DNA from: Anaerolineae bacterium
GTDB lineage: Bacteria > Chloroflexota > Anaerolineae > Aggregatilineales > Ch27
Assembly: GCA_013178165.1 (NCBI GenBank)
Contig: JABLXG010000031.1
Location: 1-38,182 of the forward strand
Reading direction: 5' to 3'
DNA: 38,182 bases
Each line of letters starts with the position of its first letter. The first letter of the stretch is position 1. A model generated the notes under the pieces. That model did not search any database. It was not told the DNA's origin and saw only the letters and a list, made by a program, of their open reading frames with translations. This document shows positions 31,558-38,182 of this stretch, piece by piece. The position numbers were made by a program, and so were the translations under genes.

Positions 31558-32468
31558 ATCCGCTGGTGACGGTTGTCACGCCGTGCTTTAACAGCGCGGC
31601 CTTCATCGAGGATACCATCCAATCTGTGTTGGGTCAGACCTACCAGCCGATCGAATATATCATCATGGATGGCGGCTCCACCGATGGCACGCTAGACATC
31701 ATCCGCCGCTATGCCGACCGCCTGATCCTGATCTCTGAGCCAGACCGAGGCCAGTCTGACGCGATCAACAAGGGCTGGCGCATGGCCCGTGGGGATATCC
31801 TGGCCTGGCTTAACGCTGATGATGTGTACTTTCCGGAGACCGTGGCCACTGCCGTAGGTTATCTGGAGGCACGCCCTGAGGTTGCCTGGGTCTATGGCAG
31901 GCAGGAGACATTCGATTCTGACGGAAGGGTCTTCCCGTTTCGCTTCCCGGTGTCGGAGTGGGATTACGACCGGCTGCTCAACGTAGCCCCCTACATCTGC
32001 CAACCCACCGTCTTCCTGCGGCGGGAGGTGGTGGAGACCATGGGCTATCTGCGCGAGGACCTGCACTACGTCATGGACTACGAATACTGGCTGCGTATCG
32101 GTCGGCGCTACCCTGGCCGCCTGGTTCCTGAAATTCGCGCCGGGGTCAAGCACTATCGGGAGACCAAAACCATGTCTGGCGGGGTAAAGCGCATGGCCGA
32201 GCTGGAGGCCATGCGGGCTGAGTACGGCGCAACCGGCTTCCTGACCGGCTACCGTCATGAGTGGGTGGAGAGCTACCTGCGGGAAGCAGCGGTCCGGCTG
32301 CGGGCGGGGCAGTGGCGAGCGGCTGGAGCAGCCCTGCGCCAGACCGGACGCTTCCCCGCTGCCATCCCGCGCGGGCTGTTCAAGGCCCTGGTGCGGGTAG
32401 CGGTCCCGCCCGCCTGGGAAACCCGCCTGCGCCAGTGGATCCTGCGCCGTCACCGTTACCCCCGTTGA
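31554..32468 (+). CDS. Glycosyltransferase family 2 protein
   Basis: A 304-residue GT-A enzyme. VVTPCFNSAAFIEDTIQSVLGQTY is the nucleotide-binding start, MDGGSTDGT follows, and ILAWLNADDVYFP carries the metal-binding DxD-type motif. The middle (YICQPTVFLRREVVETMGYL...MDYEYWLRIGRRYPG) fits a common polysaccharide GT2 group. The basic C-terminal tail (about 245-304) may contact the membrane. It is coupled to the GT4 gene by an ATGA overlap. It ends 20 bases before the convergent minus-strand cluster. Confidence 0.92.
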   Translation: MNPLVTVVTPCFNSAAFIEDTIQSVLGQTYQPIEYIIMDGGSTDGTLDIIRRYADRLILISEPDRGQSDAINKGWRMARGDILAWLNADDVYFPETVATAVGYLEARPEVAWVYGRQETFDSDGRVFPFRFPVSEWDYDRLLNVAPYICQPTVFLRREVVETMGYLREDLHYVMDYEYWLRIGRRYPGRLVPEIRAGVKHYRETKTMSGGVKRMAELEAMRAEYGATGFLTGYRHEWVESYLREAAVRLRAGQWRAAGAALRQTGRFPAAIPRGLFKALVRVAVPPAWETRLRQWILRRHRYPR

Positions 32469-32488
32469 GAGCGGGGCGTTCAGTTAGA

Positions 32489-33739
32489 TTAGATCGGCGG
32501 CGGCGCGGCCACCAGTGCCCGATCTTCTTCCGTCAGCTGCCTTCCGGTGATACGCCGGTAATGGGCCCGGAAAATCCTCGCTGTGCGCTCCCACGAAAAC
32601 AGACGCGCCCGCTCTATCCCCCGTCTGATTAACGTACAGCGCAGCGCTTCATTGACCCACAGACACCGGACCGCAGCGGCGATCTCGGCTGGCTGAGTCG
32701 GGTCAAAGAGCAACCCGGCATCTCCCACTAACTCTGGCAGTGAGGTAGCTGTAGATGCCGCAACCGGCACGCCGGCCATAAACGCCTCGCTAACCGGCAG
32801 TCCCCAGCTCTCAAATCTGCTGGGAATCACCACGGCCTCCGCCAAACGATACAGGCATTGAATATCTGCTGGCGCTACATACCCCAGGAACCTGACCTGC
32901 TGCTCCAACCCCAGCCTGCGCACATGAGCAGCGATCCGGGGATAGAACTCGTTGAGTGTTCCAGTGCAAACCAGCGGGACGGTCAGACCATCCGCGCGCA
33001 GAGAAGCCAGTGCATCCAGCAAGCTCAGGTGATTCTTATGCGGCCAGGTCTGGGCAGGGTAGAAGATGAAGCGCTCAGGCAGGGCGAACTTACGCGCTGT
33101 TTGCGCCAGATCATCGGCTGTGGGAGGTGTATACGCCGCCAACACGGAGGCCATCGGTACCACGATCACCTTATCCTCCGGCAACCTATAGTGATGGAGC
33201 AGGTCCACCCTGGCCCAGCGAGAAGCCACGGCGACAGCAGCAGCCTGGTGGCAAAACCGGCGGTACCTAATTTCCCGGCTGTTGATCTCAGCCTGCGTGA
33301 ACAACTCCGGCAAATGAAGATGCTGCAAGTCCCACGGCTGGTAGATACTGGGGATGTCGGTCAGGAAGCCATTCTGGGTCACGAAGTGCATTAGCCCGAT
33401 CCCGGCCTGTTCGATCGCGCCATCCGAGACCGGCACTGGGATTGTCCTGTGCCAGTAGCGACTGAGGGGCTTCCAGAGCGACTGGACAAGAGGGGCAGCC
33501 TTCACTTTCTGCTTCCAGGTAGCAGGCCGGGGCGCCAGGCCATGCTTCAGCAAGCGGCACGGCCCGCCAATGTAGGGTTCCAGCCACGCGCAAGCATCCT
33601 CATACACCAGGAAGGCGTAGGTTTCGTCACCATCTTCTAGCCCTGACAGCGCACTGGCCAGTCCAATGACCACCTGCTGGACACCTCCCCACTGGCCATC
33701 GATCATCCGTGCGTCAAGACATACGCGAAGGGTTTGCAT
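32489..33739 (-). CDS. Glycosyltransferase family 4 protein
   Basis: A 416-residue GT-B enzyme. It has FIYPAQTWPHKNHLSLLDAL in the donor-binding domain, VRFLGYVAPADIQCLYRLAEAVVIPSRFESWGLPVSEAFMAGVPVAAS with an intact EX7E motif, and LPELVGDAGLLFDP. The N-terminus (MQTLRVCLDARMIDGQWGGVQQVV) is typical of GT4 proteins in surface-glycan clusters. GAGG precedes the start. It is the last gene of a five-gene minus-strand cluster and follows a methyltransferase gene by 8 bases. Confidence 0.92.
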   Translation of the reverse strand: MQTLRVCLDARMIDGQWGGVQQVVIGLASALSGLEDGDETYAFLVYEDACAWLEPYIGGPCRLLKHGLAPRPATWKQKVKAAPLVQSLWKPLSRYWHRTIPVPVSDGAIEQAGIGLMHFVTQNGFLTDIPSIYQPWDLQHLHLPELFTQAEINSREIRYRRFCHQAAAVAVASRWARVDLLHHYRLPEDKVIVVPMASVLAAYTPPTADDLAQTARKFALPERFIFYPAQTWPHKNHLSLLDALASLRADGLTVPLVCTGTLNEFYPRIAAHVRRLGLEQQVRFLGYVAPADIQCLYRLAEAVVIPSRFESWGLPVSEAFMAGVPVAASTATSLPELVGDAGLLFDPTQPAEIAAAVRCLWVNEALRCTLIRRGIERARLFSWERTARIFRAHYRRITGRQLTEEDRALVAAPPPI

Positions 33740-33747
33740 GGCTGTCC

Positions 33748-34578
33748 TCAGGGTTTGACTGCTAGAAAGGTGTACATCCGACCGGGCCGGGGCCGTTTGA
33801 TTCGCATCCAGGCCAGCGTAGTTGCACCTGGCAGACGACTGATCATATCGCCTAACTGCCCCAGCTTGCGTCGGTACATGATCTGCGGGAAGTGTTCCAG
33901 TTCCTCCTGGGTGCGCACTACCGGAAAGGCGTTGATCAGACTATCCCAGGGGCCAAACACTTGCCGGACCTCCAAGTCAGCACGCTGGATAGCGTCAAGA
34001 TACTGAGGAAGACGGTAGGCATTTTCGCCACCAGCAAGTTGATGAATTGGATGGTTGGCCAAGAACTGCGCTAGTTGTACGTCGTTATCGACTACGTGCT
34101 CACGACAGGCCAGCAAGATACCACCCGGCTTGAGCACACGGGCACATTCCAGCATGACTTGCGGCAGATCGCGGGTGTGGTGGAGCACCTGGCGCGCATA
34201 GACAATGTCCACAACGGCCTCAGGCAGGGGGATATCCTCGCCGAAAGCGTCGATTGGCTCGATCGGGTATGGCCCGCACAACCGGTTAATTGCCCCCCGC
34301 CCAACTTCATCCGAGGCGTCAGGCTCCAGCGCATAGATCTGCCGTGCCCCGTGAACTGCAAACGCGTACGACGCGATCCCTGCTCCAGCGCCCAGATCAA
34401 GGATCACCGCGTTCTTGACCCTCTCCTTCAGCAGACCCAATACTGCCGCGAATTCAGCAGACTGGCAGAAGCGCCGGGCTGCGGCAACCACATCTCGATC
34501 CAGATATGCATCTCGCACCAGATCGGCGTAGCGAGGGTCGTCCCGCAAGCGAAGGATAGCTTTATCAAGAGAGTGCAT
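33748..34578 (-). CDS. SAM-dependent methyltransferase (type 11-like)
   Basis: A 276-residue class I methyltransferase. Motif I is VILDLGAGAGIASYAFAVHG with the acidic end of strand 2 at ALEPD; post-motif VVDIVYARQVLHHTRDLPQVMLECARVLKPGGILLACREH covers motifs II-III. A 60-residue helical N-terminus precedes the fold. In this locus it probably methylates a sugar or lipid-linked glycan; the target is not shown. It lies between a second methyltransferase (20 bases upstream) and the GT4 gene. Confidence 0.87.
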   Translation of the reverse strand: MHSLDKAILRLRDDPRYADLVRDAYLDRDVVAAARRFCQSAEFAAVLGLLKERVKNAVILDLGAGAGIASYAFAVHGARQIYALEPDASDEVGRGAINRLCGPYPIEPIDAFGEDIPLPEAVVDIVYARQVLHHTRDLPQVMLECARVLKPGGILLACREHVVDNDVQLAQFLANHPIHQLAGGENAYRLPQYLDAIQRADLEVRQVFGPWDSLINAFPVVRTQEELEHFPQIMYRRKLGQLGDMISRLPGATTLAWMRIKRPRPGRMYTFLAVKP

Positions 34579-34598
34579 TATCTTCTCAGCTATATCTG

Positions 34599-35351
34599 TT
34601 AATCATCCTGTATCTTTCTGCCAACATAAATGAGTGTTCCAAAATGAGCAAAAGGTGCAAGACCTTCTTCCCTTGGCAACACCTTCTTCAACACATCATC
34701 ATAGTTACGAAAATAGCTGAGTAAATACTCGCTGTCGCTGAACGAATGCGGATGCCCGATATCTGAGCCTGTTTCTTTAGCGAATTGCTCAACAGCCTTC
34801 AGATCATCCTCATTAGTCAAATCCTGTCCCAGTATTATCAACCCTGTTGGAGCAACAACACGAGCTAGCTGAGTCAAACACATATCAGGATCCCGAACAT
34901 GATCCAGCACATTTATACAGACAACAAGATCAAAGTAGTCACTGGCAAATGGCGCTTCCTCAAGGGGATGATCATCAATGAGATATTCTCGTGCTTTCCA
35001 TTTGTTTGACAGGTGAAAACCGTTGTAACTCACATAGTGCTTTGCCAGTGGATCGCTGGCAAACACATGGCGTGCTTCTCGGCCTTGCAGGATAATGCGC
35101 AGGTTTGTAAAAGGTCCGCAACCAAATTCAACGACATTGTTTAGGTGGTGTGGAACGTAGTGATAGTTCTCAAATTTCTCGGCCCACCAATGGTTGCGGT
35201 CATCGCCTCGTCCGCCTTCCACAAGGTTTTTGATCAGGGTCTTCAACGGCCCCAGATTTCGCCAACGTTTCCCCTTGGCGATGCTCCTATCCCAGTGATC
35301 CTGTTCCCAGCGCTGGGCTTGCTGCCATCTTTGCAGGGATATTTTCGACAT
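34599..35351 (-). CDS. SAM-dependent methyltransferase
   Basis: A 250-residue class I methyltransferase. NVVEFGCGPFTNLRIIL is the SAM-binding motif I, ASDPL ends strand 2, and YFDLVVCINVLDHVRDPDMCLTQLARVVAPTGLIILGQDL covers the later motifs. The charged N-terminus (about 1-60) is unassigned. GAGGTG precedes the start. From this gene onward the DNA is more AT-rich than the rest of the window. A glycan target is inferred from its neighbours. Confidence 0.85.
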   Translation of the reverse strand: MSKISLQRWQQAQRWEQDHWDRSIAKGKRWRNLGPLKTLIKNLVEGGRGDDRNHWWAEKFENYHYVPHHLNNVVEFGCGPFTNLRIILQGREARHVFASDPLAKHYVSYNGFHLSNKWKAREYLIDDHPLEEAPFASDYFDLVVCINVLDHVRDPDMCLTQLARVVAPTGLIILGQDLTNEDDLKAVEQFAKETGSDIGHPHSFSDSEYLLSYFRNYDDVLKKVLPREEGLAPFAHFGTLIYVGRKIQDD

Positions 35352-35382
35352 CGGTCACCTCAACAAGTTCTCGCCCAAGCCC

Positions 35383-36477
35383 TCAAAACCTTGAAAGGAT
35401 CTCTAGCTGCAGCAAGCTCAGTAAACTGCGAGTAGTGTGTTTGGTATTTCTGGGGGCTAGAAAGGAATAAGGTGAAGTCCAATAATGCCATTGAATTGTA
35501 AGTCTTTGCTTACAGGACGCCTTTTCTATTACTGGAGAGGCATCATCATGAATCGCTTGCACAATCTGCTCAGCGACGCGATCCCAGTTGAAGTGTGTAT
35601 CAAGCAGCTGCCAGTTCAGGATTTGCAATTTCTTTAATTTCTGCTCAGGCAGTATCTGAAGCCATTCCAATATCTCTGCCACACGATCAAGGTTGTCTAA
35701 TGGTACGTTGATGATACCAGGGTAATTTATGTATCCACTCTCGGGAGTGCAGATTGGAATCAGCCCCCAGGCCATTGCTTCAAGGACTGTGGTGGGATTT
35801 GCATCGGATCGGCCAACAGTAATCAGGAAATCATGTGAAGCAACAACCTCTCGGGAAGCCTGGTCGCTGAAATCTAAGTATCCGAGAGCTTTTACTCCTG
35901 GAATGGGTTTGCCGCGGCCAATCCACGAAAACATCATCCCTGGTAAGCGCTTCGCAATGTGCGCCAGATAAGTGGTGTTCTTGTAGATTGAGGTACCGCC
36001 AATGTACAGGAATGTCCGTTGCCCTGGCCGGTTGAACCTGTGTTTGATTACAGGGAAGTCAGTACGGTCTACAGCCAGATCAACATGAATCATTTTAGGG
36101 AGCCAGTGGGCGTACAACGATTCGCTGATGCCCGAAAACCAATAATTGCCGGTGATGGCCAGAAACAGGTCACAATAGGAGATAACCTTTTCCAAATGGG
36201 CAACTGCGTTGGGCATCCCATGAGAATATGGCGCCAAGGCAATAACCCTCTTCCATCCTTTGTTACGTATGCTGCGGTTGAAGATTGTCCAAGGGAAGGG
36301 GTGCGGATGCCCAAGTAACACGTCATCCTGCCCTGGTTTGATGCTCTCTACACTATCCCAATCATAGTACAAGACATCATACCCTTGCTCGTTTAGACGC
36401 TTGCCAATATTGCGCCCAATGGTGTCCGGAGCAGAAATGCACGGGCCGTGCGGGTAGATGAAATGCACTCTTGTCAT
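35383..36477 (-). CDS. Glycosyltransferase (GT4-like)
   Basis: A 364-residue GT-B-like protein. RTFLYIGGTSIYKNTTYLAHIAKRLPGMMFSWIGRG is the start of the donor domain, and FLITVGRSDANPTTVLEAMAWGLIPICTPESGY resembles the C-terminal GT4 motif with a conserved Glu pair. The N-terminus (HFIYPHGPCISAPDTIGRNIGKRL) is less usual. It is translationally coupled to the upstream flippase gene by a four-base overlap and is AT-rich like it. Sugar specificity is unknown. Confidence 0.8.
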   Translation of the reverse strand: MTRVHFIYPHGPCISAPDTIGRNIGKRLNEQGYDVLYYDWDSVESIKPGQDDVLLGHPHPFPWTIFNRSIRNKGWKRVIALAPYSHGMPNAVAHLEKVISYCDLFLAITGNYWFSGISESLYAHWLPKMIHVDLAVDRTDFPVIKHRFNRPGQRTFLYIGGTSIYKNTTYLAHIAKRLPGMMFSWIGRGKPIPGVKALGYLDFSDQASREVVASHDFLITVGRSDANPTTVLEAMAWGLIPICTPESGYINYPGIINVPLDNLDRVAEILEWLQILPEQKLKKLQILNWQLLDTHFNWDRVAEQIVQAIHDDASPVIEKASCKQRLTIQWHYWTSPYSFLAPRNTKHTTRSLLSLLQLEILSRF

Positions 36478-37877
36478 TTGCTACCCCTAGTAGTGTCAGT
36501 GTACAGCTGCAACTCCGGTGGTCGCAATAATCGGAGGATGTATACCATGCTTGGTAACAGAATGAACACCAGCTGAGCCACAATCGAACCCCAGATTACA
36601 CCTGAGATTCCGATCGTTTCTGTCAGGACAACAGATATTACAATGTTGCTGGCTGCCATCAGCAGACTGCAGACTGCCTGAAAACGTATCACCTGCAGAC
36701 CATTAAGCAGCATGGCCACTGAACCGCCAAACGCACTTATGACAGTCCATATCCCGAAAGAAACCAGGAGCAGAGGTGAGGGAGTGACCGCATCCCCTAC
36801 CCATAATTTAACAATCTGCTGTCCCAGGAGTACAAGAAGAATTGAAAATGGAATACTGATTGACAAGCTGATGGCAACAGATCGCACGAATGTTTGCCCG
36901 ACCCAGGCCCTATCCCCCCTTGCGGTAGCTTCACCATAAGCTGGCCATGTAGGCATCAATAATGCGCTTAAAAATAGTATGATTATACTAAATAATTGTT
37001 TAACTATTGTATATTCGCTGACAGCATTGGGGCTAATTATATGGGCAAGCACAATGCTATCAGAAGAATAACCTATTACACTGGCTAACTGAAGAATGAA
37101 GAAAAACAGGCCAACCTCCAGTAGTTCTTGTCCGTAACTCCGACGTACTGCGCCCCAGTGTGGTCTCAACCATGGGCGCCTGATGCCGAACAGAATGATG
37201 CCGTTCAGGAATTGTGCTGCAATCGGCGCTAGCATGAGTGCTGCGATAAGCCAAGGCAAGCTAGCTCGCAGGTAAATCGCTAATAACACACCTGCCAGTG
37301 TAAAACACTTGCCAACCGCTTGCCAGAAGCTATCGAAGTAACCTTCCTGGTATCCCTGCTGAACACGTTGAACAATACCTAAGGGTATGCTGATTAGAAA
37401 ACAGCCTATGGCAACTGCGACGGTAGGTCCAGCGTCGCGCACAGCCTGTGTAGAAGTTACGTTGAAGAATCGCTCCCAGGGTACGTGTGGATAAATCAGC
37501 ATGAACACCACACCAAGTAACAACGCGACGCCTGACAGCATAATAAATGCGCTGGAAATGTATCTTTGAGCTCCCTCGCGATCATCACGGCCATGCGCAT
37601 ACGCCAACTTGTTCAGAAGGCCATTGCCAATCCCCAGATCAGCGAAAGCCAGAATTGTTAGCATTGCACTCATGGTTATCCACATGCCATACCGCTCAGT
37701 TCCCAGATAGTTTATAGTCAGTGGAACCGAGATAACCATCGTGACAGCGCTAACCCCCCGCATGCTGAGACCCGCCAACATGCTCAAAACGATGCGTCGA
37801 TAACGTTCACTTGAGCGGTTCTCTGGAGTGCCTCCCGTGAGAGACTTGGATTTGAGAAAGGTCTTGATCTGCCACAT
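36474..37877 (-). CDS. Wzx-like polysaccharide flippase
   Basis: A 467-residue membrane protein with about 12-14 hydrophobic helices. The start of the fold (MRGVSAVTMVISVPLTINYLGTERYGMWITMSAM) and the segment DLGIGNGLLNKLAYAHGRDDREGAQRYISSAF are typical of polysaccharide-biosynthesis flippases of the MOP superfamily. It should move lipid-linked oligosaccharide across the inner membrane for the surface glycan made by its neighbours. It is the first gene of the minus-strand cluster. No polymerase (wzy) or chain-length gene is in view. Its DNA contains notably AT-rich stretches (36.9-37.1 kb). Confidence 0.9.
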   Translation of the reverse strand: MWQIKTFLKSKSLTGGTPENRSSERYRRIVLSMLAGLSMRGVSAVTMVISVPLTINYLGTERYGMWITMSAMLTILAFADLGIGNGLLNKLAYAHGRDDREGAQRYISSAFIMLSGVALLLGVVFMLIYPHVPWERFFNVTSTQAVRDAGPTVAVAIGCFLISIPLGIVQRVQQGYQEGYFDSFWQAVGKCFTLAGVLLAIYLRASLPWLIAALMLAPIAAQFLNGIILFGIRRPWLRPHWGAVRRSYGQELLEVGLFFFILQLASVIGYSSDSIVLAHIISPNAVSEYTIVKQLFSIIILFLSALLMPTWPAYGEATARGDRAWVGQTFVRSVAISLSISIPFSILLVLLGQQIVKLWVGDAVTPSPLLLVSFGIWTVISAFGGSVAMLLNGLQVIRFQAVCSLLMAASNIVISVVLTETIGISGVIWGSIVAQLVFILLPSMVYILRLLRPPELQLYTDTTRGSK

Positions 37878-38100
37878 GAGCGTTGTTTGTATTTGCCTAG
37901 TTCAAGGCTACGCAGTGCTGTGCCCGCCCACAGCATCCATTATGCCGGTAAGGCGGCGGCTACACAACTGACGGGTCATGCCTCGTGCACGGCAACCGGG
38001 CTTTCGAACATTGCTGTCCGCCCGCCGTTGCGCACTCAAGCCCGCTTAACCGACCCCGCAGTATTCTCAATAGAAATGCGACTCCGTGATAAAGTTGTTG

Positions 38101-38117
38101 TGGTTGCGAGACAACCA
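38101..38117. repeat. Small hairpin upstream of the partial ORF
   Basis: TGGTTG-CGAGA-CAACCA forms a 6-bp stem, 22 bases before the last start codon. It could lie near an insertion-sequence end, but no terminal repeat can be confirmed. The rest of 37878-38139 shows nothing I recognise. Confidence 0.3.
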
Positions 38118-38139
38118 ACCCAATCACAGGAGCCGCACG

Positions 38140-38182
38140 ATGGACACTATAACACAGATTCAGGTGGCATGGGAATTGAAGA
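38140..38182 (+). CDS. Partial ORF at window edge, possible transposase N-terminus
   Basis: Only 14 codons are visible (MDTITQIQVAWELK) before the window ends. AGGAG lies 7 bases before ATG 38140, so a real start is likely. The AWEL opening resembles N-terminal helix-turn-helix regions of some insertion-sequence transposases. The evidence is thin. Confidence 0.4.
   Translation, partial: MDTITQIQVAWELK

Noticed and set aside
1-38182. tRNA, rRNA or CRISPR features
   Set aside because: Reading both strands by eye showed no cloverleaf with a GGTTCGA-type arm outside coding sequence, no rRNA-like stretch, and no regularly spaced repeats. A dedicated scan could still find a divergent tRNA.

Overview
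The window is a GC-rich bacterial chromosome segment (about 62-65 % GC by eye, falling clearly after about 34.6 kb). Gene content suggests an anaerobic or facultative environmental bacterium. A Chloroflexota (Anaerolineae-like) origin is my best guess. It rests on overall protein style, including a GT-C-type membrane protein with a C-terminal beta-sandwich and a ferredoxin-type membrane hydrogenase. There is no rRNA or other marker, so treat the placement as inference. I saw no tRNA, rRNA or CRISPR array.

Layout. 0.1-4.8 kb: a magnesium transporter gene (mgtE) behind a leader that can hide its ribosome binding site, followed by an ABC transporter (double-length permease plus ATPase with an AAA-associated C-terminal domain). 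4.8-9.9 kb: a tyrosine-recombinase-like protein missing most catalytic residues, a Cys-rich DUF3795 protein, a luciferase-like flavin oxidoreductase, a nitroreductase and a GT-C-like membrane protein. 9.9-11.5 kb: a compact toxin-antitoxin-like pair (XRE + ImmA/IrrE protease, PIN nuclease) with an AT-rich promoter/operator. 11.5-20.9 kb: ordinary metabolism genes as short units: a lone nuoF, an NAD-dependent epimerase, an enlarged creatininase-family protein, hisF, a cold-shock protein with a structured 5' leader, a Bax-inhibitor-1 membrane protein, gatA, a sugar-phosphate nucleotidyltransferase and a small membrane protein.

21.2-30.3 kb is the main feature: a 12-gene operon for a group 4 (energy-converting) membrane-bound [NiFe] hydrogenase. 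Membrane subunits come first (fused MbhD/MbhE-like, NuoK/MbhG-like, two antiporter-type subunits), then an inserted DinB-like gene, a NuoA-like subunit, the small, NuoC-like and large hydrogenase subunits, the NuoH-like anchor, a two-cluster ferredoxin subunit, and a HycI-type maturation protease. The large subunit keeps both CxxC nickel-binding motifs and a C-terminal tail after DPCxxCxxR, so it should be a true hydrogenase and not a NuoD-like complex I subunit. The likely role is electron flow between ferredoxin and protons/H2 coupled to ion pumping. The lone nuoF about 8 kb upstream could supply NADH-linked electrons, but nothing here proves that.

30.3-37.9 kb is a surface-polysaccharide locus: two glycosyltransferases on the plus strand converge on five minus-strand genes (glycosyltransferase, two methyltransferases, glycosyltransferase, Wzx-like flippase). 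The last three are visibly more AT-rich, suggesting separate acquisition. The window ends 14 codons into an ORF whose start resembles a transposase N-terminus.

Regulation. Several promoters look like extended -10 elements (TGN-TATAAT variants) with weak -35 boxes. Four sites carry structure that annotation would miss: the mgtE leader switch, the dyad over the DUF3795 promoter, the toxin-antitoxin operator and the terminator-like hairpin in the cold-shock leader.
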